Of a DNA stretch of 20,968 nucleotides, positions 1 to 8,353 are shown piece by piece. Below the pieces are notes generated by a model. The model made no database searches. It was not told the DNA's origin and was given only the letters and a program-made list of their open reading frames with translations. How positions within the stretch are numbered: position 1 is the stretch's first letter; every line of letters starts with the position of its first letter. Origin of the DNA: QQUD01 sp039029915 (GTDB lineage Bacteria; Chloroflexota; Anaerolineae; Promineifilales; Promineifilaceae); contig JBCCFD010000088.1 of the NCBI GenBank assembly GCA_039029915.1, positions 1-20,968 on the forward strand. Direction: 5' to 3'. A program made the position numbers and the translations under genes.

Positions 1-1
1 A

Positions 2-1981
2 CCAAACTTTGACAGTGGCGTATGGGAACTTGTAGATGACCAATGGGTGCCTGGTTGGGATAACCAAGAAGCTCTGGTGATTTTTGAACAAATTCTCACC
101 GCAGCTGACGGCGACGTTTCAGCTGTATTTGCTGCCAATGATGGGTTAGCCAACGCTGTCATATCTGCTTTCAAGAACGCTGGCATTAGCCCAGCCGATG
201 CGGGTATTCCGATTTCTGGTCAAGATGCGACCGTGGGTGGGATGCAAAACGTTTTAGCGGGCGACCAAGCGATGAGCGTTTACAAACCAATCCGCGCCGA
301 AGCGGCTGCGGCTGCTGAAGCGGCCATCACCATTCTGCAAGGTGGAGACATCACCGACCTAACCGGCGGTTTGACGATCAACAACGGTACCAACGATATT
401 CCATTTATCGCTTTGGATCCAATTGGGGTTACCAAAGACAATATTATGGATACCGTTATTGCTGACGGTTTCCGTACCCTTGACGAAATCTGTGTGGGTG
501 ACTTTGCTCAATATTGTGATGATTTGGAAGCAATGTCTGACGAAGCTATGGCAGAAGACGAAGCGATGTCAGAATTCGACACCAACATCACCGTGTGGGC
601 TGATGATACACGCGCCCCAATTTTGTTAGAGCTCAAAGACGATTTTGAAGCAACCTACAGCGTAGGGTTGGTTGTTGAACAAGTTGCTGACATCCGCGAC
701 CAATTTGTGATTGCTGCGCCAGCTGGTGAAGGCCCAGACATTATTGTTGGTGCCCATGACTGGTTAGGTCAATTGGTTGCTAGTGGTTTGTTGGCTCCAA
801 TGGATTTGGGTGACAAAGCTGGTGACTTCACTGATGTAACCTTAACCGGTTTCACCTTTGATGGTGAACTATACGGTATGCCATACGCTGCTGAAAACCT
901 TGCCTTCTTCTACAATACAGACCTTGTTGACTCAGCCCCAACCACATGGGAAGAAGTAATGGAAGTTGGTGGACAACTCCAAGCTGACGGTGCTGTAACT
1001 TACGCGATGGGTTTGACCGGTACTACTTATGACATGTTCCCACTCCAAACCGCGTTTGGTGGTTATGTCTTTAGCCGTGATGCAGATGGTAACTACGATC
1101 CAGGTGATGTAGGTATCGATAGCCCAGGTATGATTGCCGCTGGTGACTTCATTCAACAAGCTGTGGCAGATGGGTTAATCAGCGACAACATCGACTGGGA
1201 TACCAACCACGTTCTATTTGAGACGGGTGAAGTACCATTCTTGATGGCTGGTCCATGGGCGCTCGATCGTCTTCGCGAATCTGGTGTACCTTACGCCATC
1301 ACCACTTTCCCTGATGGCGGCCAATCGTTTGCCGGTATCCAAGGGTTTATGGTGAACGCTTTCAGTGAAAACGTCCTGTTAGCACAAGCATTCTTGACCG
1401 AATTTGTGGCGACTGATGATGTAATGGAAGCACTTTATCAATCAGGTAACCGTCCTTCTGCATTCCAGTCAGTTCTGGATGCAACGGATGACCCAGATTT
1501 AGCCGCCTTTGGTGAAGCGGGTGCTGATGCTGTATTGATGCCAGCCATCCCTGAAATGGGTGCCGTTTGGGCCTCATGGGGTGATGCATTCACGCTTATC
1601 ATGACCCAAGAACAAACCGCTGAAGAAGCGTTGACCAACGGCGCGGCTCAAATCCGTGATTTGATTGGCGGTTCAGCAGAAGGTTTGATTAATGTTCCAG
1701 GTTCATGGCAAGCTGCTTCTGGCGCTTGCGATGGCGACTGGGACCCAGCTTGTGAAGGTTCAGCTTTAGCAGACAACGGTGACGGCACCTTCTCCGCCAC
1801 ATTCGATTTACCAGCCGGTGACTATGAAGTAAAAGTTGCCTTAGATGGGACATGGGATGTGAACTACGGTGTCGACGGCGAACGTGATGGTCCTAACTAC
1901 ATGTTCACAATGGACGCTGATGGGTCTGTGACCTTTACTTACAATTCTGATGACAATACATTAGCGATTGCCATGGAATAA
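2..1981 (+). CDS. Fused sugar-binding protein: XylF-like + MalE-like + X25 module (5' partial)
   Basis: The frame is open to the left edge, so the start is missing; 659 residues are visible. Residues about 1-172 match the C-terminal half of a D-xylose-type (XylF, type 1) periplasmic binding protein, ending with DGFRTLDEICVGDFAQYC. A short acidic EAM-repeat linker follows (about 173-192), of the kind normally found after the lipobox of such proteins. Residues about 193-555 are a complete MalE-like family 1 solute-binding domain starting at TNITVWADD. Residues about 563-659 form an X25-type module, as in bacterial pullulanases (GDWDPAC, LPAGDYEVKVALDGTWDVNYG). It is followed by a terminator and then malF and malG, so it is the extracellular binding subunit of that importer, inferred to bind maltodextrins. 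Having two complete binding-protein folds of different classes in one chain is abnormal; a deletion fusion or an assembly join must be considered. The GTG at 47 is not a credible start because homology continues upstream of it. Confidence 0.85.
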   Translation, partial: PNFDSGVWELVDDQWVPGWDNQEALVIFEQILTAADGDVSAVFAANDGLANAVISAFKNAGISPADAGIPISGQDATVGGMQNVLAGDQAMSVYKPIRAEAAAAAEAAITILQGGDITDLTGGLTINNGTNDIPFIALDPIGVTKDNIMDTVIADGFRTLDEICVGDFAQYCDDLEAMSDEAMAEDEAMSEFDTNITVWADDTRAPILLELKDDFEATYSVGLVVEQVADIRDQFVIAAPAGEGPDIIVGAHDWLGQLVASGLLAPMDLGDKAGDFTDVTLTGFTFDGELYGMPYAAENLAFFYNTDLVDSAPTTWEEVMEVGGQLQADGAVTYAMGLTGTTYDMFPLQTAFGGYVFSRDADGNYDPGDVGIDSPGMIAAGDFIQQAVADGLISDNIDWDTNHVLFETGEVPFLMAGPWALDRLRESGVPYAITTFPDGGQSFAGIQGFMVNAFSENVLLAQAFLTEFVATDDVMEALYQSGNRPSAFQSVLDATDDPDLAAFGEAGADAVLMPAIPEMGAVWASWGDAFTLIMTQEQTAEEALTNGAAQIRDLIGGSAEGLINVPGSWQAASGACDGDWDPACEGSALADNGDGTFSATFDLPAGDYEVKVALDGTWDVNYGVDGERDGPNYMFTMDADGSVTFTYNSDDNTLAIAME

Positions 1982-1991
1982 ATGATTTTTC

Positions 1992-2020
1992 AAGAGGTTG
2001 GTGAGAGCCAGCCTCTTTTT
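1992..2020 (+). terminator. Rho-independent terminator after the binding-protein gene
   Basis: A 10-bp stem (1992-2001 with 2008-2017, one G-T wobble) encloses a 6-base loop and runs into five T residues at 2016-2020. It lies 11 bases after the stop codon. It probably limits read-through into malF, giving more binding protein than permease, an arrangement common in ABC importers. Confidence 0.75.
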
Positions 2021-2058
2021 CAATATGTGAGGGGTTGTTAAAAATCCTTCACATATTG
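2021..2058. repeat. Inverted repeat in the binding protein-malF spacer
   Basis: CAATATGTGAGG at 2021-2032 pairs with CCTTCACATATTG at 2046-2058 with one bulged base and a 13-base loop. It directly follows the terminator. It could be a second RNA hairpin or an operator; no T-run follows, so it is not an obvious terminator. The rest of the spacer holds an AACGGCCGTT decamer (2092-2101) and a 6-bp dyad ACCTAA/TTAGGT (2143-2148, 2159-2164). A TTGACA lies at 2164-2169 but has no convincing -10 partner. Confidence 0.45.
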
Positions 2059-2243
2059 AACTTGGTCTTTGTAGAGAGTGAGGAAGACCAAAACGGCCGT
2101 TTTGGCGGCCGTCCCCAATTACAATCTTTAATATAAAAAATTACCTAATCTGATAGAGTTAGGTTGACATAAATTAAAATTTGGTTCACAGAGAGGTTTG
2201 CTAATCCACTGTTTGGTTTAGCTTACATATTGGAGGACATAGG

Positions 2244-3836
2244 ATGGGTGTCGTTCAGCTTAGAGGAAACGAAAAACAAACCAAATCATCAAGCTCTGCA
2301 TCGAGCTTAATCCTTCGCATCGTGCTGTTGGCTGTTTTTGATGTGTTTGCGGTTTGGTTTATTATGCGAGCCTTTACTAACGAAGCGTTCTTGCTCGTTT
2401 TCTTTATGGGAGTGATTGCACTCCTATTTAATGTTGTTTTTCTACGAGAAAGTTTTTACCCCGTACGATGGATGAGTGTTGGCTATATGTTTATGATTTT
2501 ATTCGTCATATATCCAATCTTGTTCACGATCTTTATTGCGTTCACAAACTTTGGAGATGGTCATTTACTCACCCAAGATCAGGCCATTACCCAACTGCAA
2601 AAAGAGCTTTACTTACCTGAGGAAGGTGAGGCGTTTGGCTGGACTGCATTTCGAACCGAAGGTGGGGATTATGCGCTTTGGCTCATTGATGCCAATGGTG
2701 ATCCATTTTTGGCAAAGCCTGGTGAACCATTGGTCCCCGGTGTCGCTGGTGAAAATGGTGTCGGAGAGCTGGATAGCAATAATATCCCCGATTCAATTGA
2801 TGGGTATTCCAAGCTAAATACCCTCTTGGCGGCATCTGATGAAAATTTGCCAAACATTTTGTTTGGTGAAGAAGGCGCTACGATTCAAGTGCGCTCACCA
2901 TCTGAGGCGGCGCAGTTAAAACCGCTCTATGCCTATGATGCTGAATCCGATACGCTGACGGATCAAGAGACGGGTCGGGTATTTACGGCCGTTCAGGGGA
3001 CCTATACCTCGATAGACGGGCAGGAGCTTATACCTGGCTTTCGAGCCAACGTTGGCTTTGAAAACTTTACGCGCTTTTTTACCAGTTCATCCTTACGCGG
3101 CCCGCTGGTTCGGATTATTATTTGGAACTTTGCCTTTGCCACATTGAGCGTATTGACCACCTTTGCGATGGGTCTTGTCGTGGCCTTGATTTATAACGAT
3201 CCTGATTTTCCATTCAAAAAATTAATACGAACACTTCTGTTGATTCCTTACACCATTCCACCATTGATCACAATCATCATTTGGCGCGGGATGATGAATC
3301 CCGAGCTGGGGGTGATTAACAACTTTTTGCAGGCCGCTATTGGCTTTTCCCCACCTTGGCTTAACGATGCGGGTTGGGCACGTTTGGCAATTCTTATTGT
3401 TAACTTGTGGCTTGGGTATCCGTACTTTATGTTAATTACAAGCGGGGCCTTGCAATCTATTCCGAAAGATATTTACAGCGCGGCCGAAGTAGACGGTGCT
3501 TCAGCATGGCAGCAGTTTTGGAAGATTACGCTGCCCCTACTCCTTGTTTCTGTCGGACCGCTTTTGGTGGCTTCATTTACGTTTAACTTTAATAATTTCG
3601 GTTTGATCTTCTTATTCATTGCCGGGGGGCCGCCCATTGCGGGCGCTTCCACGCGGGCTGGTCACACCGATATTCTAATTAGCTATGTGTACAATCTGGC
3701 TTTTGCCGGAGGGCGCGGGGCTGATTATGGCTTAGCTTCTGCTATTACAATTGTTATTTTTATTATCGTTGGAACCATTACGCTGTTCCAATTCCGGTAT
3801 ACCCAAATGTGGGAAGAGGTCGGTGAAAATGTCTAG
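2244..3836 (+). CDS. malF: Maltodextrin ABC transporter permease MalF
   Basis: Inner-membrane permease subunit of a MalFGK2-type importer, 530 residues, close to the size of E. coli MalF. Three hydrophobic helices occupy about residues 25-100. They are followed by a large extracytoplasmic loop (about 100-280, the MalF P2-like insert) and then the permease core helices. The EAA loop that docks on the ATPase is visible at about 410-434 (SAAEVDGASAWQQFWKITLP). The start is supported by TGGAGG at 2231-2236, seven bases before ATG. The gene overlaps malG by 8 bases, so the two are translationally coupled. The substrate is inferred from the family and from the two flanking GH13 enzymes. The required ATPase is not in the window. 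Confidence 0.93.
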   Translation: MGVVQLRGNEKQTKSSSSASSLILRIVLLAVFDVFAVWFIMRAFTNEAFLLVFFMGVIALLFNVVFLRESFYPVRWMSVGYMFMILFVIYPILFTIFIAFTNFGDGHLLTQDQAITQLQKELYLPEEGEAFGWTAFRTEGGDYALWLIDANGDPFLAKPGEPLVPGVAGENGVGELDSNNIPDSIDGYSKLNTLLAASDENLPNILFGEEGATIQVRSPSEAAQLKPLYAYDAESDTLTDQETGRVFTAVQGTYTSIDGQELIPGFRANVGFENFTRFFTSSSLRGPLVRIIIWNFAFATLSVLTTFAMGLVVALIYNDPDFPFKKLIRTLLLIPYTIPPLITIIIWRGMMNPELGVINNFLQAAIGFSPPWLNDAGWARLAILIVNLWLGYPYFMLITSGALQSIPKDIYSAAEVDGASAWQQFWKITLPLLLVSVGPLLVASFTFNFNNFGLIFLFIAGGPPIAGASTRAGHTDILISYVYNLAFAGGRGADYGLASAITIVIFIIVGTITLFQFRYTQMWEEVGENV

Positions 3837-4755
3837 TTCTGCGATTGATACAACACCCCAAAAACAGGACGGTGGTTTCTTTGACAAGCTAAGAAATTCT
3901 AAAAGCTTCCGTTATCGTGTCAGTGTAGGTATCCGACTAATTATTGCCCTATTCTTGATATTTTTCTCTGTCTTTCCAGTCATTTGGGTTTTTTCCGCCT
4001 CGATCAACCCGATTGCGACGCTAGCAGGTCAAACCTTAATTCCAGAGAATGCCAGTTTCGCAAACTACACAGAGCTATTTAGCAGCGAAGTTTTCCCATA
4101 CTGGCGCTGGTTCTGGAATTCAATCAAGATTGCTTCTATTTCAACCGTACTGTCGCTGTCTATCACGACCTTGGCCGCTTATGCTTTTTCCCGATTCCGG
4201 TTCCAAGGGCGTACGAATATGCTGAAGGTGATTTTGCTGATTCAGGTATTTCCTGGCCTGTTGGCCATTGTGGCGGTCTTCCTTATGATTTCTGACCTTG
4301 GGGATATTATTCCATTCTTTGGTCTTGATACGCACGCTGGCTTGATTTTGGTTTATATGGGTGGGGCAATGGGTATTAACATCTGGCTGATGAAAGGGTT
4401 CTTTGACACAATTCCGCGAGCGATTGATGAGTCGGCAATGGTGGATGGGGCTTCTCACTGGCAAATTTTCACTCGCCTTTTGCTGCCATTGATGCGGCCG
4501 ATTTTGATTGTGATTGGTATTTTGTCATTCATTGGCACGTATGGTGATTTCATTTTGGCACGCGTTCTGCTCAAAAGTACAGAGCAATATACGCTGATGG
4601 TCGGTTTGCAAATCTTTACGGCCGGACAATTTGCGCAAAAGTGGGGCCAATTCTCGGCTGGGGCGCTCATTGGGGCGCTGCCAATTATGATTATTTATCT
4701 ATCTTTGCAAGATTATATCGTGGGAGGCTTAACCACAGGTGCAGTTAAAGGGTAA
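3829..4755 (+). CDS. malG: Maltodextrin ABC transporter permease MalG
   Basis: Second permease subunit of the importer, 308 residues from the chosen start. ATG at 3829 overlaps the malF stop (ATGTCTAG) and has GAAGAGG at 3813-3819 upstream. A longer in-frame extension to 3751 lies wholly inside malF and shows no family features. There is a cytoplasmic N-tail, a first helix at about residues 38-62 (RLIIALFLIFFSVFPVIWVF), and five further hydrophobic segments. The EAA loop is at about 195-220 (IDESAMVDGASHWQIF). The C-terminus ends with GGLTTGAVKG, as is usual for MalG. The next gene begins within about 35 bases, so co-transcription continues. Confidence 0.93.
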   Translation: MSSSAIDTTPQKQDGGFFDKLRNSKSFRYRVSVGIRLIIALFLIFFSVFPVIWVFSASINPIATLAGQTLIPENASFANYTELFSSEVFPYWRWFWNSIKIASISTVLSLSITTLAAYAFSRFRFQGRTNMLKVILLIQVFPGLLAIVAVFLMISDLGDIIPFFGLDTHAGLILVYMGGAMGINIWLMKGFFDTIPRAIDESAMVDGASHWQIFTRLLLPLMRPILIVIGILSFIGTYGDFILARVLLKSTEQYTLMVGLQIFTAGQFAQKWGQFSAGALIGALPIMIIYLSLQDYIVGGLTTGAVKG

Positions 4756-4756
4756 G

Positions 4757-4795
4757 CAATTGACAGTTGTCAATTGGCAATTGTCAATTTTGAAA
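4757..4795. repeat. CAATT-type short inverted/tandem repeat
   Basis: Degenerate repeat built on CAATTG. CAATTGACA (4757-4765) and TGTCAATTG (4768-4776) form an inverted pair, followed by a second CAATTGTCAATT unit. It sits immediately after the malG stop, at the 5' end of the next reading frame, and belongs to the same repeat style seen at several other gene borders here. Confidence 0.6.
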
Positions 4796-6439
4796 CTAAG
4801 TTTATTTGTGGTGCTGGTTCTCATTTTGAGTGCCAGTGTGCAAACGGCCGTTTCCCAAACCACCACCATCTTTGTTGACGTCAGCGAGGGGGCCGGTATT
4901 GTGGACAATCGCGTTGGCACGGATAAGGTGATTGGACAAGCTTGGGGTGATTACGATAATGATGGCTGGCCTGATTTATACGTCACGGATCATAACGGCC
5001 GTAATACTCTCTATCACAATCTAGGCGACGGCACCTTTGAAGTATCATCGCTATCAAGCGGGGTTGCGCTGTGGTCTGGCTACAGCAGTGGGGCCTCCTT
5101 CGTTGATTACGACAACGATGGCTGGCGCGATCTGTACGTCCTCAATTGGGGTGAAAATTTCCTCTACCGCAACATCAATGGTGAAAAGTTTGAGAATGTA
5201 ACGGCGCTGGCCGGCGTTGGAGACGAGGGCAATGGCAAAACGGCTGCCTGGGGTGATTATGACCAAGATGGCTTTGTGGATCTCTATGTGGCCAACTGGG
5301 CCTGCTACCCGAACTGTGGACGGCCGTCTACAGGGGATGCCGATAAGCTTTATCACAACAACGGAGACGGCACCTTTACTGATGTGACCCATCTGCTGAG
5401 CGGTAAAATCACCGGTGCTGCCTTTGTGGCCAGCTTTACCGATTATGATAACGACGGTGATCTCGATATTTACCTTGTGAATGATGAATTTATTAACCCG
5501 ATTGGCAACGCTTTGTGGCGCAACGATGGCCCTGGCTGCGACGGCTGGTGCTTTATTGAGGTCTCTGAAGAAGCACGGGCCGACACCCAGCTGATGGGCA
5601 TGGGATTAGCCACGGCCGATTATGATAACGACGGCGACCAGGATTTTTACTTTTCAAACGCCGGGCCGATGACGCTTTTGCAAAACCAAGGCAACGGTAC
5701 CTTTGCAGATGTGGCTGAGTCGGCCGGTGTGGAGACACCCACCAGCATTGGTTGGGGGGCGGTCTTTTTTGATTACGACAACGACGGCTGGCAAGATTTG
5801 TATTTAGCCGTCTCTGATGCGGCTAGCCGAGAGGGTACCTCAAACAACCCGCTTTTCCGCAACGATCAAGATGGCTCGTTTGACGATGTGTCTGCTCAAA
5901 GCGGGGTCGATGATGCTGGTTCGACGCTTGGCGTGGCCACGGCCGATTATGACAGAGACGGCCGTTTAGACCTCCTCGTTGGCAATACCGACACTGGATA
6001 TGCTCTCTATCAAAATCAAAACCCAGACGAACACGCTTGGCTTGCGCTAGACCTTGTGGGGGGCGGGCCGGTTAATCGAGACGCCATTGGGGCGCGTGTT
6101 TTTGTGACCACGCCTGACGGCAACCGCCAAATGCAGGAGTTAATTTGTGGCTCTAGCTTGGGGGCGGGGCATGAACTATCGCTGCACTTTGGCTTAGCTG
6201 AGTACACCCAAATTGAAACGCTAGAAATTGTGTGGCCTAATGGACTTGCTCAAACGTTTGATGATGTGGCAGCAAATCGCCGCCTTACGCTCAGCTATCC
6301 GGTTGATGCAGAGGCAGAAGTAGACCAACAGCTCGCTCTTTATGGGGAGCAAACGAGCAATTTTGGTGTTCTGGGGCTAACGATTGCGCTTGTTGCCGCG
6401 CTATTTTTATTGAAAAACAGGGAGAATGGTGAATTGTAA
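4790..6439 (+). CDS. Secreted FG-GAP/VCBS-repeat protein with ASPIC/UnbV domain (CRTAC1-like)
   Basis: Extracellular beta-propeller-type protein of unknown partner, 549 residues if translated from TTG at 4790. That start gives a clean signal peptide (MKLSLFVVLVLILSASVQ, then TAVSQ). The frame also opens at a GTG at 4739, but the extra residues are encoded by the intergenic CAATT repeat. There is no clear Shine-Dalgarno, so the start is uncertain. Seven repeats carry calcium-binding DYDNDGW-D type loops (for example GDYDNDGWPDLYV) followed by L-x-NxGDGTF. An ASPIC/UnbV domain covers about residues 410-480 (AIGARVFV, ELSLHFGL, IVWPNG). A C-terminal hydrophobic helix (FGVLGLTIALVAALFLL) followed by KNRENGEL suggests membrane anchoring. 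Its place between malG and an alpha-amylase suggests surface adhesion or glycan handling, but the function is not established. Confidence 0.85.
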   Translation: MKLSLFVVLVLILSASVQTAVSQTTTIFVDVSEGAGIVDNRVGTDKVIGQAWGDYDNDGWPDLYVTDHNGRNTLYHNLGDGTFEVSSLSSGVALWSGYSSGASFVDYDNDGWRDLYVLNWGENFLYRNINGEKFENVTALAGVGDEGNGKTAAWGDYDQDGFVDLYVANWACYPNCGRPSTGDADKLYHNNGDGTFTDVTHLLSGKITGAAFVASFTDYDNDGDLDIYLVNDEFINPIGNALWRNDGPGCDGWCFIEVSEEARADTQLMGMGLATADYDNDGDQDFYFSNAGPMTLLQNQGNGTFADVAESAGVETPTSIGWGAVFFDYDNDGWQDLYLAVSDAASREGTSNNPLFRNDQDGSFDDVSAQSGVDDAGSTLGVATADYDRDGRLDLLVGNTDTGYALYQNQNPDEHAWLALDLVGGGPVNRDAIGARVFVTTPDGNRQMQELICGSSLGAGHELSLHFGLAEYTQIETLEIVWPNGLAQTFDDVAANRRLTLSYPVDAEAEVDQQLALYGEQTSNFGVLGLTIALVAALFLLKNRENGEL

Positions 6440-6511
6440 ACGGTATACAGTGAGTGGCGAATGACCTCCTTGACCGTTCTCCATTCACAATTTACCGTTT
6501 ACAATTTTTTT
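6432..6511 (+). terminator. Large hairpin with T-run directly before the amylase start
   Basis: AATTGTAAACGGTA (6432-6445) is perfectly repeated in inverse as TACCGTTTACAATT (6493-6506). This 14-bp stem with a 47-base loop is followed by T residues to 6511. It begins inside the stop region of the preceding gene and ends 11 bases before the next ATG. The long loop makes termination less certain than usual. The loop carries GAAT/CATTC repeats similar to other spacers. Confidence 0.55.
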
Positions 6512-6517
6512 GAATAA

Positions 6518-8290
6518 ATGAAAAAATACGTTGTCTTTCTTGCACTTCTTTTCTTAATACTCTCTGCTTGTGTTTCTGAACCAGAACAGCCCACGCCGGT
6601 GCCCACAGTTAAGCTTACTGAGACGCCGGAAGCAACGGCCGTATTTACATCCACGCCTACCCAAACCCCTCGCCCAACATTAACCCCGTTCCCCACCAAT
6701 ACCCCAATCCCGCCTACCCAAACCCCTTCGCCGCTGGAAACTGGTAGCAACGGATATCCGTGGTGGAACGATGTTGTCTTTTATGAAGTGTTTGTGCGCA
6801 GTTTTTATGACAGCAATGGTGATGGCGTTGGGGACATCAATGGTCTTATTGAACGGCTTGATTATCTCAACGACGGCGATCCAACCACCACAGACGATTT
6901 AGGCGTCACGGGGATATGGCTCATGCCCGTTATGGTTTCACCCAGCTACCACGGCTACGATGTCACAGATTACTATCGCATTGACCCTGAATATGGCACC
7001 AATGAAGATTTTAAACGCTTGATGGATGAAGCCCACAAGCGCGGCATTCGTGTGGTGGTGGATCTTGTCTTAAACCATACGGGCGTCGGTCATCCTTGGT
7101 TTGCTGAATCAAAAGACCCCAGCTCTGACCGCCGCGATTGGTATTTGTGGGAAACAACTCGCCCAACTTGGCGCGGTCCAGATGGGCAAATTGTGTGGCA
7201 CCCAGACGGGTCGAATGATCAATATTACTACGGTGTTTTCTGGGATGGCATGCCCGATCTAAACTACGAGAACCCAGACGTCACGGCCGAAATGTATGAA
7301 ACAACCCGCTTTTGGTTGGAAGAGATGGGGGTGGATGGCTTTCGCCTTGACGCGATTAAGCATATGATCGAAGTTGATACCGCCCAAGAAAACACCTTCC
7401 CAACCCACGATTGGCTTGAAGCGTATTACGATTTTTACAAATCAGTGGATCCATATGCATTTACAGTTGGTGAGGCGTGGACCGCCACTCAGCAGGTGCT
7501 TGAATATACTGGTGATGAGGTCGATATCGCCTTCCAGTTTGATTTAGCCCTCGATATTCTGAACGGTTCAGATGCGGGCATTGCCCAAATTTTTACCAAG
7601 ACCCAGCAAGAAGTAATTGATACCTTCCCCTCCAATCAATACGCTACTTTTATTACCAATCACGATCAGAATCGAGTGATGACCCAGCTTGATGGGGATG
7701 AAGGCAAAGCTCGCGTTGCGGCCTCGATTCTATTAACGGGAACAGGTGTGCCGTTCATTTACTATGGGGAAGAAATTGGTATGATCGGAAAGAAGCCTGA
7801 TGAGGATATTCGCCGCCCCATGCAGTGGCAGAGCGATAATATTCGGGTTGGCTTTACGACCGGCATCCCGTGGCGCATTCCGGCTCAAGATTATGAAGAA
7901 CGCTCCGTGGCCCTGCAGGAAGATGATCCAGATTCACTGCTTAATCATTACAAGGCGCTGATTCAACTTCGCAACGAGCATGAAGCGCTGCGAGTCGGTG
8001 ATTGGCAGCTTGTGGAAGCTAATTCCGGTCGTCTGTACACCTTTTTGCGGTATACAGATAATGAGACTATTTTGGTGATCATCAACCTTAATCGAAACCC
8101 AGCCACGGCCGAAAATTACAGCCTAGAGCTGGAAAGCAGCCCATTGACCGGAGATGAAATCCCAACATTGCTTTATGGACAAGCGATTGAGGGTGATTTG
8201 CAGATTGATACCAACGGTGGGTTTTCTGGCTACACACCTATTGAAGAAGTCGCGCCGCAGTCGGTGACAATTATCTTGCTGGAAAAATAA
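6518..8290 (+). CDS. Extracellular GH13 alpha-amylase-family lipoprotein
   Basis: 590-residue enzyme expected to cleave alpha-1,4-glucans outside the membrane. An N-terminal lipoprotein signal has the lipobox LSAC (Cys18), followed by a Thr/Pro-rich linker to about residue 75. The (beta/alpha)8 domain starts at WWNDVVFYEVFVRSF and carries the DSNGDGVGD loop. Conserved regions are visible: I DLVLNH (182-187), II GFRLDAIKH with nucleophile Asp278, III VGEAW with acid/base Glu319, and IV TNHDQNR with Asp383. A C-terminal beta domain follows. All catalytic residues are present. The start is fixed by the signal peptide; no Shine-Dalgarno is seen, but TACAAT at 6500-6505 could serve as a -10 giving a very short leader. 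Exact specificity (amylase, oligo-1,6-glucosidase or related) cannot be read from sequence alone. Confidence 0.92.
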   Translation: MKKYVVFLALLFLILSACVSEPEQPTPVPTVKLTETPEATAVFTSTPTQTPRPTLTPFPTNTPIPPTQTPSPLETGSNGYPWWNDVVFYEVFVRSFYDSNGDGVGDINGLIERLDYLNDGDPTTTDDLGVTGIWLMPVMVSPSYHGYDVTDYYRIDPEYGTNEDFKRLMDEAHKRGIRVVVDLVLNHTGVGHPWFAESKDPSSDRRDWYLWETTRPTWRGPDGQIVWHPDGSNDQYYYGVFWDGMPDLNYENPDVTAEMYETTRFWLEEMGVDGFRLDAIKHMIEVDTAQENTFPTHDWLEAYYDFYKSVDPYAFTVGEAWTATQQVLEYTGDEVDIAFQFDLALDILNGSDAGIAQIFTKTQQEVIDTFPSNQYATFITNHDQNRVMTQLDGDEGKARVAASILLTGTGVPFIYYGEEIGMIGKKPDEDIRRPMQWQSDNIRVGFTTGIPWRIPAQDYEERSVALQEDDPDSLLNHYKALIQLRNEHEALRVGDWQLVEANSGRLYTFLRYTDNETILVIINLNRNPATAENYSLELESSPLTGDEIPTLLYGQAIEGDLQIDTNGGFSGYTPIEEVAPQSVTIILLEK

Positions 8291-8353
8291 CTGGAGATTG
8301 GTTAATTGAAGATTGATGAACTAATATTTTGCTCCAGAAGTCCGCATAAGGTT

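Noticed and set aside
47..1981. GTG at 47 as the start of the binding-protein gene
   Set aside because: The frame is open to the left edge and the residues before 47 continue the binding-protein sequence; the gene is truncated by the window.
2164..2192. TTGACA upstream of malF as a standard promoter
   Set aside because: No -10-like hexamer is found at 16-18 bases, so it is mentioned only as part of the spacer description.
6499..6750. 83-codon - strand Gly/Val-rich frame opposite the amylase linker
   Set aside because: It is the complement of the Thr/Pro-rich linker of the lipoprotein; composition is an artefact.
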